A model generated the notes under the pieces. The model did not search any database, was not told the DNA's origin, and saw only the letters and a list, made by a program, of their open reading frames with translations. Position numbers and translations under genes: made by a program. From Rhodamnia argentea (taxonomy: Eukaryota > Streptophyta > Magnoliopsida > Myrtales > Myrtaceae), in NCBI RefSeq assembly GCF_020921035.1, contig NC_063151.1, positions 34,044,934 through 34,108,933 of the forward strand: a stretch of DNA of 64,000 nt. Reading direction: 5' to 3'. Positions 11,501 through 23,779 of this stretch are shown in pieces (positions within the stretch are counted from its first letter, which is position 1; the number at the start of each line of letters is the position of its first letter).

Positions 11501-14500
11501 TCTTTATATCTTAAAGCCACAAATCACCCAAAAGATCTTATTGAACCGACCACTGTGTGGACTCACATGCCACACGAATAATCCCTTTTTTTTTCCTGGA
11601 CAAAATATTGGAATCAATGAAATCCAGTACAGGATGAATGTAGACCTGGCAGCTTTCCTTCATTAATTTTGGAAAGTGAACAATCACGAACGTAACTCCT
11701 CTAAGCTACAGACAGACAGCAATCCAAACTCTTAATAAAGTTGCTAAGAATGAAATAATTGAGAAGAGTAACTGCCGCTAAGAACTCAATGAAATCAACA
11801 ATTGAGACAAACAAAAGATTCTACAAAAGATTCTACAACAAGTCATAATTTTAACTGAATGCCTCTCTGCTTTAATTAATTCACATCCTTGAACTGCATG
11901 TCTAAAATTTAAGAAAGGAACTTCAATTTAGTAGGAATTCACTAAATATGGAATTTCCTTGGATACAAACAATAAAATGCAAAGCATATGGTATGACTGC
12001 CTGCAGAACCGTAAAAGAATTAACAATCTTTACTAAAGTACGAAACTACGCTACTGCCAGCTTATAGGCTCTTTGATGTATGCATGATTAAAAGATCCTC
12101 TCATTACTTCCCTTTAGAACTTGTGGCTCACAATATTCATGGGAATAGGCTGCTGAACCTATTATGCTTTCGACTAGAAATATATGGTTCGAGTTTTACA
12201 ATCATCTCCAAGCAAATCCCAACACATCCACATGTAGTATGTAAACCGAACAATGACCCAGCTTTCATATAATCGGAGTCTTTCACTTCAACATATAGCA
12301 GAAAGGCTCAGTACACAAGATAACAATGATTCAGATGCACATAAATCAGCTATCAGACTTTAGATGGATATCGTTGCTTAACAAGGGCACACTTGTATTA
12401 ACTACAGACAAAGTCCTGAAGAAGCAATATATGACGATCCACCTCTTTCAATGTCATTCACCAAGCAAAAACCAACAAAGAAAATGCGTGACACAGTAGT
12501 AAGATCACTTCAAGAAGATATCTATACAAACCTGAAATAGCTCAGCACATCCATGATATGCTAAAAAATCTCTGACAAGGCCAGGATGATATGCGAGGTA
12601 AGGCTGCCCCGCAGCTCGTAACCTGTGCAGATAAGAAATGGTGAGAAATCTTGCAAAGGGCAGGCCCTATGGAAAAAAATCCAATATTATGGAAAACATC
12701 ACATGCATAGGCAACTCCATATAGTATCAAATCAAAGGGAGAGGAACGGAGGAGTGGAGCAAAGTATTTTGGCACAGTGAGGATCCACATTGCAGAAATG
12801 TTAAGTTAAAGTTGCGAAGCATTTCTTTTTGCCACATTCAACGGTTACTCGTGTTTGTGATAAACAAAGGAAGCAAAACGCCCTTACTTTTCCACCATGC
12901 GGCGCCCAAGAGACAGAACTTCTGGACGAAACTGAAGGGCGTGAAAGGAAACTCTACACCTCAGTCTCTGATACTCGTCCAGATCAGGAGGGAGGACAGG
13001 CTATAAAGAAATAAAGGAGATATCAGAGAGTTGTATCTTGGTTTAATTATCCAATTTCCAACAGATGAGAGTTTGCCAATAGCATATGGCAACACTTTTA
13101 ACACACATCTTAGTCGACAATAATCAATATAGAGAGTGACTTTTGTTAGTAGCAACAAGGTCTCATTGCTTCTGTTTAAAGAAAAGGGAAAAACATAATA
13201 CATCGCACACATGCAATAGAAAAGTACTCAGCATATGCCCTGCCTGTAAAAGTCAGTCTATCAGCAAAAAGCAAAAATGCCTACTCAAGAAAGCAGCAAC
13301 AGTGAGTCTACATTCCAGGACAAACAAATATTTCAAGGTTAAGTACCTGTAGGCAGCCTCCCTCAGTAAGCACTAACACAATGACCGTTGCTTTCTTTAA
13401 CTTCGGCAAGACTTCATTAGCATAAAATCTTGGAGAAGATGTAGCTTTGGGCTTAATGACAGGGTACTGTTTCTTTTTCATAGCCACCTTCATATGTGGA
13501 GGAAGGCTCTTCACAACCACTATATCATTATTGAGAGCTGTTATGAACTGATCTTCATTGTATATGTAGGAAAAGCTCCGAAACTTGAAACTGCAAAGTT
13601 TTGAATCTCACGATCCTTATCGTTTATACAGGGAACACTTGCGACAATAAACCGTGGAAAATAGAGGGAAGAAAGAAAACCTGATGCCTTTCGCACGAGT
13701 ACTGTCTTGGATCTCTGGAATTACAAGGGTAGCATTTAACAGCCTGGATACTGCGACCAAATCACAAATCTAGAATGCAGAAAACCAGTCATAAACGCAG
13801 AATTTGCTCACTTATTCTTGGAATTCTACTTAAATATAAAAGCCTACCGAAGTTCTTATCTTCTCAAATCCACCGTAAACTTTGGCGTAGATGAAACCAT
13901 TATTCTTCTCAGCAGGAGCTGCAGCACAAAAGTTTTGAACTATCAGTCTTCAAGGTATTATTCCTTCCTCGACAAGCAATTTCATCAATGCTTACATCCA
14001 GAAACAATACTTCCATAACAGAGGCAAATTACTAAAAGCTGAACACTCTACAAAAGCAAACAAGAATTCATCTCATAGCAACAAAGATCAGAACGTGCAT
14101 TGGAACCACAAGGAAAGTTGACCATCTTGGCCCGCAACAAAAAGTCCAGAATATTGAGTAAACTTACCAGGATGTCTACTTCTAGGATTGGCATAAGGAT
14201 AGAGAGACTCAAGAGACTTCACATTTCCCCATAATCTTCTATGCGCAGCTCCCTGAACCATGAAAAAAGCAAGAGAGAATAACATCATTGATGTGAAGAA
14301 AATACATTGAATAAAAGTGTCATAAAAATCTATAAAGCACTCATCCATGATTCTCTCAAGCACACCTGCCATCCAGCATTTATGGTAAGATCATCCACAA
14401 AACCTGTGACAGCACTGTACTGCACTAGATCCACACTTGAATACTTGGCCAAAAGCAAGTGGACTAGCAATGACACGCAAGATAAGAGAAGTCCTCCAAG

Positions 14501-14569
14501 TGCAGCCCATTTAATTCTGGACATATACCTCATCTTACGGCTATTTTCGATGTTGCAAGAAGACTGCAT
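8523..14569 (-). CDS. O-fucosyltransferase family protein (plant GT106/DUF246-like)
   Basis: Ten coding exons on the minus strand: 14366-14569, 14168-14252, 13848-13918, 13681-13769, 13347-13590, 12888-13000, 12532-12622, 11232-11360, 9706-10259 and 8523-8964. All join in frame to 2022 nt, 673 aa. It is a Golgi type II glycosyltransferase by architecture: a short cytosolic tail, one signal-anchor helix (about residues 20-42, WAALGGLLLSCVSLLVHLLL), then the catalytic domain. Family signatures are PYANPR, NGFIYAKVYGGFEKIR, ICDLVAVSRLLNATLVIPE, the block PYLAYHPGLVRDFLAYHGC, IYLAGSETFGGQR and the late NVYHPKRNWTLLVREHLN. The tail after about residue 600 is acidic and low complexity. The usual HLRFE-type motif is HALQFRPE here, probably a subfamily trait. 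The start at MQSSCN is the most upstream in-frame Met of this exon; MRYMSR, 12 residues later, is an alternative. The acceptor sugar target cannot be read from sequence. Confidence 0.88.
9464..9696. repeat. 117-bp tandem duplication in the last intron of the O-fucosyltransferase gene
   Basis: Copy 1 (9464-9580) and copy 2 (9581-9696) both begin aatgaatccaacagtc and end near ccttggacataa. They differ by very few bases, including one missing T. Copy 2 stops about 9 bp short of the splice donor of exon 9, so the donor itself is not duplicated. The near identity points to a recent event. Confidence 0.93.
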
Positions 14570-15770
14570 GCATCCCTACCTTCAAAATCAAGAATAAATT
14601 CAGCATGTGGAGAAACAGAATAGTCAAAGTAACTGAGATATGAGTTATGTGGTACACCAAAATAGCTCAAAATAGTCAACTAGGACTGAAGTGCTCCAAA
14701 ATGAAAAGCCATCGTTCTTTAACCCAACTGTACCCTAGAGGAAAGATGGGGTAGAAAAAGAAGTACATGCTGCACAAGTTTCTATAATTATGCATTAGAA
14801 GAATAACTCATCTATTCTTGCACACATTTATCGGAGAAAACACATGTGCCAAGTTAAAATCCAGTTAGTATAAACAACACCGAGATAAACTGCTCTAACA
14901 GAATAAGCCTCTCTCAGTAACTCCATAAAGAAGCAGCAACAAATGAGCCAACTGAACCATGTAATAAAGCTTCTTCTAAGAACAAAGGTGCAACTAAAAG
15001 CCTAGCAGTGACTCCACTACCCTGATTTGGGAATGTATGGCTCCTGTGAACAACATCGCCATAGCTAAATAAAGATAAAAGAAGCAAAGTAACTTGGATA
15101 GCAGAAAAAACCTTCATCAGATCAAACAGCCAAAAAATGAAGGAACATTTCCTTCAAGATGTGCAGCGCCGTAGATGTTGAACCACAAAGAGTAACAGAA
15201 GGAAATACAGGTTCATGTTGAACCACAGCTTAGGCACCACCAAAACTTCAGTGAAGGAAAAAGAATGAACCAAAACAGGAAAGTAGGACTCTAGCAAAAG
15301 GAGCAAAATCCAAACAAATCGCTCGAACAGAGCTCCCTCAAGAATATTCTCGAGTCCAAAAGATCAGAAAACCTCACTCGAACTAGGAATTGCTAATTAC
15401 ATCGAACGCGACGGATCAGACTCCAAAATCCCTCTCCCTAAATCAGCGCACAGGAATACGGAACTCATTGTCGCGTTCTCTACCAATCCTAGAAACCGAT
15501 TGTCCCGGAGAGAATTGAAACTAAGAGTACCTGAAACCAGAGCAGCAATCTTCACTGAAGGAGGCTCGGTTCCGTCCTCAAACCAGGATGGATATACTCG
15601 CCATTTCGACGGTGGCGAAAGAGCAAAAAAGCGGCAGCCGATGTCAGTCGATGAAGGCAAGCAAAGGCCAGGAAGAGCGAAGCAACTCGCGGATGGCCGC
15701 CAATGCAAGCGGCTCACTGCAATACGCGTGCTCTCTCTCTCTCTCTCTAACAAACTGAACCACGCGTGAC
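14570..15770 (-). other. 5' leader region of the O-fucosyltransferase gene
   Basis: About 1.2 kb with no recognisable coding domain. A CT-rich microsatellite at about 15730-15748 sits in GC-richer sequence, like the CT-rich leaders of the NHL and CTNNBL1 genes in this window. This suggests that transcription starts near 15.7-15.9 kb, with a 5'-UTR intron down to the coding start at 14569. I could not fix the intron borders. Confidence 0.4.
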
Positions 15771-15829
15771 GTTCCCGATCAACGGAAGATTTTCCCGATC
15801 AGGTGGCGTGGAGGATTCGATGAGCGAGC

Positions 15830-17290
15830 GAGCGAGCGAGGGAGTCGGATCAAATCCGAGAGTCGCACAGAAAAGAACACTTGGTTCAGCGGGGAGATGT
15901 AACAGGAGAGGAGGAGGAAGTCGCCATGATCGCTGTTCGCAATGACTCCTCACTCGGCTCGTCGGGATCGAGGAAGGTCGACGATGCCTTGGCGTTCGTT
16001 CTCGCGCTTTTGACTTTGGGGGGACCGGAGGCCACACGTTACGTTACGTTCCCATCATGTGCCGCCACCTTCATTTGGCACTGGAACCGGGGGAAGGGAT
16101 CGTGATCTTGCTTTTTACCCCCGGCTTTGGCTATTCTTCGACCTAAAAAAATATTCTAGAATCTGTACGTTCATTTCATAACCATGTTTGATCAACCAAA
16201 ATGATACCGATTTTCTAATGCATTAATTAATGGACATCGGACGATGCATTTAAAATTACGTATTTTTCTTTCGGTACGTCTTTGATAAGTTTATTGGTCA
16301 CTTAGTTAACATTAAAAAGAAATTGAGCTAAGTGTTTTTTGTGTTTGGGAAAATGATACAAAGGGCCATCGTTTTTTTCCTCAACACGTAATGTCATACT
16401 TAAACTTTTAATTTATTCAATATGATCCTTAAAATTTATCTCAATATGCAATATCATCCCTAAACTTTTGATTTGATTAATGTGATCATTTATTTTTTTG
16501 ATAAGTGCTCTAATCTCTATATTGCATTATTCAATGTTCTCATTCCATTAATTCATGCTGTTAGAAATTTTATATAGTCTAGGGACTCTATTGATAATTT
16601 ATAAATAATTCAAGGACCACATCGAACAAAATTAAAATTCAGAAACGACATTGCACATTATTTTAAAGTTACGGGGACCATAATGAACAAATTAAGTATT
16701 GGAGTTATGGAAGAAGCTGGTAGACGATTTATAAGTATGAGGAAAAGTCTCATCCTTTGAGCTAGTTTTTGGGATAAGAGAAGTCTAAGATCACTCGATA
16801 TTGGTATCATAATCCAGGTCATTAATAAGTATGGACTCAATAGTTACACGAGAGAAATATGAATTATTCCACATCAATTGTGGAAGGAATTTATATGTAC
16901 GAGAAAAAGTCCCATCTTACCATTTGTATAATCATCCTTTTCTTATTTTGGAGGAGGATGGTGAGTTTTGAGAACCACACCGTGAATGGTGCACGAGCGT
17001 ACTATAATTGAATCGACATCACTCAATTCCCTCAATCAATCTCAACGCCATGACATATACAAAGAAAGTGTCATCGTCGATAAATCATCATTTCATATTT
17101 ATCCAATCCATGCTTCTTATTTGTTTTTAAAAAATTAATCTCAACGCCACGACATATCTCAAGATCCAGGACTCCAACTTAAAACATTCTAAGCCAATGA
17201 ATGAGGTGTAGGTTTCTTGATGAAAAAGAAATCAACAAGTGAACGGCACCAATTATAATAACTAGATGACGATGAAGTTTACGCCTCCTT
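15830..17290. other. Intergenic region with degraded repeats
   Basis: No gene recognised. The stretch at 16370-16690 has phrases like caaggaccacat and cctaaacttttgattt, similar to the fold-back family at 53.4 and 56.7 kb. The part at 16640-17050 looks like a transposon remnant. Reading frames are short. Confidence 0.4.
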
Positions 17291-17299
17291 GTAGTCTTT

Positions 17300-17896
17300 T
17301 TATTCAAGCGTTATTGTGAACACTTCAAGATTAATGTCCCAAATGCACTGCCCGTCGCAAGAGAGTGCACCTTTAGAATTGTCCAGAGGGGTGAGCGATC
17401 GGTTATGCGAAACTTGGCCCGAACAACACCTGCTCGCTATATAAAAGAAACCTATAGATGAGCAATAATTAGAATCACTAATGAGAACTGCAAGTAGTAA
17501 ATAGAAATGAACATACAACAAATAAAGTTCCCGCCGGGGATGGAGAAACTCAAAAAAGAAGAGAACAAAAAAAGAGAGGAACCAACCAAAATCCCGTTCC
17601 AAACCGATGACCAAGCTGGTTCTTGAGTACATAGTTTGGTGACTTTCACAGCTTAGCATTCAGAAAACTTGCTGCACGAATACAATATTCACAGGGGACT
17701 GCCTTACAAATCTTGAAAAGTTCCTCATTGAATGGCTCCAGGAAATGGAGTCGCTAATTTTGTTCCAATTACAGCTCACCACAGTGTACTTGTAGACTGG
17801 ATGCTCGAGATCTGAAACCACAGCCACCGGAGCCCAACATATGCAAACGGAAAAGGGTAATACAAGAACCGGAGTCTGTGAGAATTCACGCACAAA
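17300..17896 (-). other. Probable 3' UTR and flank of CTNNBL1
   Basis: Sequence downstream of the CTNNBL1 stop codon with no recognisable coding domain. Its base composition is less AT-rich than the intergenic region beyond it. The polyadenylation site could not be placed. Confidence 0.35.
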
Positions 17897-20800
17897 TCAA
17901 AGAGCTGATATGAACTTTTGAATCTTTGTCTGAGCACGCTCTTTCTCATCTGGACCGTCCAGATCCCCAATGTTGTCATGGTATTCCTGCAATTAGGGGC
18001 AGTTGATTTTAAAATTATACACCATCAACTACATAACTACAAGTAAGGACAACCAGAATTTCTGGTCTTCAATCACGAAGAAGTGCAGAACTTTTTATAG
18101 ACAACTTACCCGAGTACACATTTCTAGAGGGCTAATATTGACATATTTAGCCAGTCTAAAGCCAAGCACCTGAAGTCAACTGCCATTTCCGGTATACCCT
18201 ATCAATTACTGTTTTTTCATTGAAAGAATTCTTTCTCCAATTTTTTCTCCTCTACTTTTACTTCACATGTCTATGGCACTGGATAATACTTCAGACACTT
18301 GGCTGCATCTCATTTTTCAATTCAGTCAAAGATTGACAGAATAAATTTAGAAGTTCAATTTGCACATTTTCAATTGATAACTAAGTTATCTGCAAAGCAC
18401 GCTCCAGAAAAGACGTCCCCTGCCTTTTGGCCTCTGAATTTCCATAGATGCTACTTTTCAATAGCTTTATACTTTCAAAATGTAAAATATTTGATTTCAC
18501 AACAAAAGCAAAAAAACCTCCGCAGAAGGTGATGACAGAAATACCCATCAAAAGAACTGCTAATCATGTTGTAATACCCGGTTCAGTAGCAAAAATTTAC
18601 AGCTGTCATATATTACCCACTGGACAAGAACTAGTCAATTACAACGAAAAGGCAAAGAAAGATGTGATTTGGGAGCAAGTACCTGAAGTATATCTTTAAC
18701 ATCTTCCTTGCTAAGTTTTTGCAGCTTGAGAAGTTGTTCGATTCTAGCCCTCATTCCAGCATGTCTACAAAGTAATAGTTAAGAAGTGAGAATTAAACAC
18801 AGCCGAAAGAAGAAAAAACTAAAGGTAAAGATCCCCTACTGTATAGCTCTCGCAATGTAGAAGTGGAGGAACTTACTCTGAGCACCAGAGATGACCAAGG
18901 ATGACAGCAATCAGCTGCAGAAACATAACATAGAGGAGAAATGAATTATACATATTTAAGTGAGAATGTACAGATTTAACATAAAAGTAACCAAAGCAGC
19001 CGCTTAATAGTCATTTCTTTTTTGCTGGGCACCTCTTAATGGCAACTTTGTTAAGGATATAAGTTTAATCTGAATGACAAACAAATCAGAATATGCATTC
19101 AAGCTTGAAAGAGTCTTTGTAGGAATGTTAAAAACATGGCAAACTATCGACCTAGACCACTCTGCAGGAGAAATGAATTATACATATTTAAGTGAGAATG
19201 TACAGATTTAAGATAAAAGTAACCAAAGCGGCCTCTTGATAGTCATTTCCCTTTTGCTGGGAGCCTCTTAATACCAACTTAGTTAAGCATATAAGTTTAA
19301 TCTGAATGACAAACAAATCAGAATATGCATTCAAGCTTGAAAGAGTTTTTGTAGGAATGTGAAAAACATGGCAAACTATTGACCTATACCACTCTGCAGG
19401 GAGAAGTCCATGCCAATAATTCAATTAGTCAAGCTTAAGCTGCTTAAGCTTAATGAAGGAAGATATAATCATCCTGATCATGTCTCAAACAGAAGTTTTT
19501 CCGAACAAGATCAATAGAACCAGTTTACAAAACTGAACTCTTCCAAAGTAAGTATTCAAGAATCTGAAAGTTCCAGGTGCACCATGTGAGAGCATCATCC
19601 TGTATTACTCTTCCGAGACTAGATTTATCCTTTCTCATAAGTAATTGCATGATGCATATAGAGGGGGCATCTCAGGACATACATTGCAACTAGACAAGAC
19701 AATAATTGTGCTCTGTTGCGCTACTGTTCTATTATCTCGCTTATACAGACTGCACAGCCTTTTTATTTAACTGAAACCCCAGATCAATAAATTAGATTCC
19801 CCTCATCGATCTTGTCAACAAATCAACATCTGATAGATCAAAGCATAGTGGTAACCTGAAGAGTGTATAGCCCAGATTCTAGCCTTCGGTTGTATCTTTC
19901 ATCCTCATCAATCTGTTGATTTCGAATGCATAGAGAAAGTTCAGTTTTAAATTAAATCAATAGACATAAGTTCTTGTCAAGAAATGACGATTACCTCCAA
20001 ATCATCAAATTCAAGCTGGTTTAACCTTTCCATCTCTGCTTTAACCCGATCAGAATATCTATGCAAAGAGACAAATTGTTAGAAGCATACACCATCATCC
20101 ATTAAAACAAAGCAGCTTCTTCGCCCACAAGCAAAAGAAATGACAAAATCATCACTAGATGCCTGGAATAAGTAGTTTCTCTTCCATGTTTCTTTTCTTC
20201 TATTACCTTTCCAAGCTTCTGTTTCACAAATTCGTTTCTTTACCACTAGGCATGAGATTAAGTGACTTGATGATGAAGCCTTAACCACAGCAATATTCTC
20301 CAGATTTCTATTGCTATGATAACCAAAATTTCCACTAAGAAAAGGTACTGAGGGGGTACGACCTCTATACATAACAGCCTATCATACAGAAATTACGCAC
20401 AAAACATAGTTTCTAACATTTTCAGCTAACTGGAAGAATGAATTTGAACTTTCCCACAACACCAAAAGTGAAGGGTCCAGCACAAGTTATATACCAAAAG
20501 TAAAAAACAAAGACAAAAAACCACCTCACATAGAGTTCCACAAGCCGGTCTATCTTTTCATATTCATTTTCCACAAACTTGCTCAACAGCCTTTCCCTCC
20601 TAGAGCCCCTTGAAATCCCATCTGTGACAAAGAAATCCTGATCAAATTACTGCCACACATTCTAAAGCATAATGGCTAGAGATTGTATTCATTGAACATG
20701 TTATATAAGGGGTTTAAAACCCCATATTAACCAACTTTGCCACACCCAAAAAAAAAAAATTTGTGATTTATCTAGCATATTATTCCATATTGCTAGATCT

Positions 20801-23670
20801 CCATGCACAGTCACTAGTTTTCATATTTCTAAGTGATAAAAGTAAACACTATGCCTGATAATCAGAAACAGAGTCACTAAAGTGGACTTTATCAACATCA
20901 CATCCAATTGATTTTGGAAGCAAAAATTATTTCAGAAGTATCAATCAAAACACGTGAACTCAAAAGGAGTTAAATCATTTGAAGGGGCAGTGAAACATAA
21001 TTCAGCAGGATACGATATTTAAACAATGCAGTTTTAAGGAAATCTATTTCACTTTTTGCCTATAAAGTAAAATGTCAACCAAAAAACTTTTCACAGTTCA
21101 TGGAAAACCTTAGTCTATATTCCCAATTTTGGTTACAGATAAGTGAAGCATGACAGACTCTAATGGCAATAGATTCGAGAAATATATAGACAAGAGTCGA
21201 TTTTCATGGTTTTTTTTTTTTTTGGGGTTAGAATTTTCTTGTTTTAATATCTTTGTCAATATTGAATAACGTATTGTGACTTTGTTACCTATCAAAAACA
21301 TGAAAAAAAAAAGGGGCATTCCAAGAATCGAACTTAGAACCTCCCGCACCCAAAGCGAGATTCACAACAGATTTGACTTTAATGCATGGGCAAAGACTGT
21401 ACACAGCAATGGAGGATGACTTTATTGCACCTTCCGGAAGCTGTTAAACAGACACATTCAGGAAATAGAACCCTCACATAAACCATTTCATCCAGCACAT
21501 AAATTATGCTTTATGCTGCGAAAGATGCTCTCAAGTATTTTACTTGCCTGCTTACCAAATAAAGATGCAATTAGAGAAATTATACGTTCTTCTAAGTCTT
21601 CTTGATACCTTTCTTTCTTGTTCTTCTTGTATTGCGGAATCTGTAAAACAAAAGGTGTGAAGGCCTTTTAATTGACATTATCCAAGATCAGTCCTCAACA
21701 AAAACATGGAGAAAGACATATCTGCTCGCAAAGTAGAGACCAAAGCCATATGCGAGTGCTAATAAAATAACAAAAATGCATCATAGTTTAAGTATGCACA
21801 ACAAAAAAGCTATAGCATAGTCACATGAAAAACCGTGAGATTTGAAAAGGCAACATAAAGGACCTTCTGTGCCATTACTAGCTCTTTTCACCATGGGAAA
21901 AGACTTGTCATGCAACATGAGTTTGGCTAGAGCACTTCTTTACAACAGCTCACCAAACATTACAGCTACTTCCTATTGAGGTCACTTCTTCATGAAGAAT
22001 TAACCTTCAGCACTTCAACAGATACAGCTTCGTCAAACTAGCACTAACTATTAATACAATGGACAGAAATACATTCTACCATTGCATCCATATGCTACAT
22101 GTCTAACCAAGTAGCATTCGGCTTCAGCATCCTTATTTTGGTGACTAGCCTGAAGCATACGACGCTCTAGGTACTACAGGCAGAGTTAAAGAAGTATCAG
22201 ACCAGTACTTCTCCTTGGGAATTCCATCCCCAATTTTTGCTGCGGCTTTTGCTTTTCAATAAAAAATCTGCTGACTAGAGCATCATAGAGTTCTTTCAAA
22301 TGGGAACGGTATCTAAAGCCAGACTTCATTGTATCAGTATTCCCACTGCAAATGGCACCCCCACCACGTCCTCCCTTTTATGGTGTTGGAATAGCACTAT
22401 TAACGCAACATTACCATTCGATTATGAGATAGCTCTTCCATTAACCATGAATGCAGTAAGGACTAGACGGCAGAACCATAAAACCGACATCACCATGAAA
22501 TGCAGTAAGGGCTGTGATTACTGGACCGTAAACTTAATGAGCAGAACTTTTCCAATCAAAGTGAGTAAAACGAGTACTTACCTTACCCATGAAAGTAGCG
22601 AAGGCAGTCTTCAAGCCCAGAACATCCACGAACCTCTCACATGCGGGAGGATACTTGGTCATGGCAAAGTCAAGCGCCCTGATCGCAGAACCGTAAGCTG
22701 ACTTCTTCTGCTTCATAATGATTATCATTAACTCCACGCCCTCGGCTTTCACAAACCTCTCCTTGTTCTCCAGAGGCATTACCAAGCAGCACAAGCAGTC
22801 AAACAGATTCTCCAACATCTCCTCCTCGTCCTGCGTCTTCGGGTCCTTCGACTTGTACATCGCAACAGCCTGCAGCATCACATCCACGCCGTTCATCTGC
22901 CCCAGCTTCTTCTGATTAGCCTTGCTGTTCTGCAGCAATATCGCCAAAATCTCCGACGCGTACTGCTTGTTGCTGTCGAATTCCTTCTGCCTGATCTTCG
23001 TCAACAACCACCTAAACAGCTTCGTCTTCTCGCACACCAACTCTGCCACCGCAGGCTTCACTTCTATCAAATTCTCAATCGTGGCAAGAGTATTGTACAC
23101 TGCAGCCATCTCGTCGGGGTCAGACTCCGATAATCGATGCAAATTCTGGACCAGGAGCTCGAGCACGTTGTTCTCGACCAATGCATCAACAAGAACCCTA
23201 GCGGGCTCGTCGTTGTCCTCCAAGACGTCCTCGTCCGTCAGGTCCTCAAGGAGCTGGACGACGTCGATGGCGATGTCGGTGTTCTCGTGGCTGAGCAAGC
23301 CGAGGATAGAAGGAATGGTGTTGAGTGACACGAGGTCGGGGTAGAGCTCCGGGCCCCCGGCGAGGACCTTGAGCTTCTGGAGCTCCTCGTGAAGCTCGAT
23401 TTCGGAGTCGGCGAAACGCTCGGGCTGGTCGGGGTACTTGAGGCGAGCCTCAATGTTCTCCTTGAGGCGACGCTCGAAGGCGAGGACGAGCTTCTTCAGG
23501 GTCTTGAGGTCGAGGACTTCGACGGTGCCCTGGGATCTCTCCACGGCTTCGAGAAGAGACAGGTCGACGCCACCGTTGCCGCCGCCATTGCTGGCGGGGT
23601 ATGAATCAGGGAGGTCGTCGCGCTTCCGCTTGAAGCTGCGGTCGCGAGTATCGGGGAGTTCCATATCCAT
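17897..23670 (-). CDS. CTNNBL1: Beta-catenin-like protein 1 (nuclear armadillo-repeat splicing factor)
   Basis: Eight exons on the minus strand: 22582-23670, 21556-21640, 20525-20621, 19995-20058, 19856-19912, 18877-18914, 18683-18764 and 17897-17986. All splice junctions are in frame, giving 1602 nt, 533 aa, close to the usual plant length. CTNNBL1 is an armadillo-fold protein that associates with the Prp19/CDC5L complex of the spliceosome. Visible features: an N-terminal basic cluster (FKRKRDD) able to act as a nuclear localisation signal, then helical armadillo repeats (for example IPSILGLLSHENTDIAIDVV and DVMLQAVAMYKSKDPKTQDE), then the conserved C-terminal segments ERLLSKFVENEYEKIDRLVE, IDEDERYNRRLESGLYTLQ and LIAVILGHLWCSEHAGMRAR. 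The first exon is very long (1089 nt) and holds about two thirds of the protein. The start gives MDMELPD; M3 is an alternative. A CT microsatellite lies in the leader. Confidence 0.95.
18936..19400. repeat. 232-bp tandem duplication inside a CTNNBL1 intron
   Basis: Copy 1 (18936-19167) and copy 2 (19168 to about 19400) share gagaaatgaattatacat at the start and accactctgcagg at the end, with a small number of substitutions. The unit lies wholly in the intron between exons 5 and 6, so it does not alter the coding sequence. Copy 1 begins about 20 bp upstream of exon 6 on the transcript and includes the sequence close to that branch and acceptor region. Confidence 0.92.
21313..21420 (-). mobile_element. 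Possible tRNA-derived SINE fragment in a CTNNBL1 intron
   Basis: On the minus strand the sequence gttctaagttcgattcttgg resembles a tRNA T-arm (B box), followed by aatgcccc and a T-run. No matching 5' acceptor half or A box is evident, so it is not a functional tRNA gene. It could be an old SINE with a T-rich tail. No target-site duplication was found. Confidence 0.3.
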
Positions 23671-23679
23671 CTCCGCTCG

Positions 23680-23701
23680 TCCTCTCTCTCTCTCTCTCTC
23701 T
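23680..23701. repeat. CT microsatellite in the CTNNBL1 leader
   Basis: About ten CT units immediately upstream of the CTNNBL1 start codon on the plus strand (GA on the transcript strand). Such leader microsatellites are common in plant promoters and 5' UTRs. Confidence 0.85.
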
Positions 23702-23779
23702 GGACCTCGATGAAGCGAGCTGGACTGTGCGGCCGCGCTATTGAGCTCGAACGGAGCTGAGTCCGCAATAGGGAAACGG

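Noticed and set aside
14914..15117. Minus-strand frame with a signal-peptide-like start (MKVFSAIQVTLLLLSLF)
   Set aside because: Short, no family match, lies in the probable 5'-UTR intron of the O-fucosyltransferase gene and does not splice clearly to it.
21313..21350. tRNA-like T-arm
   Set aside because: No 5' half that can form a cloverleaf, so it is not called as a tRNA gene; kept only as a weak SINE candidate.
22922..23344. Plus-strand frame of 140 codons
   Set aside because: Antisense to CTNNBL1 exon 1; serine-rich translation with no domain.
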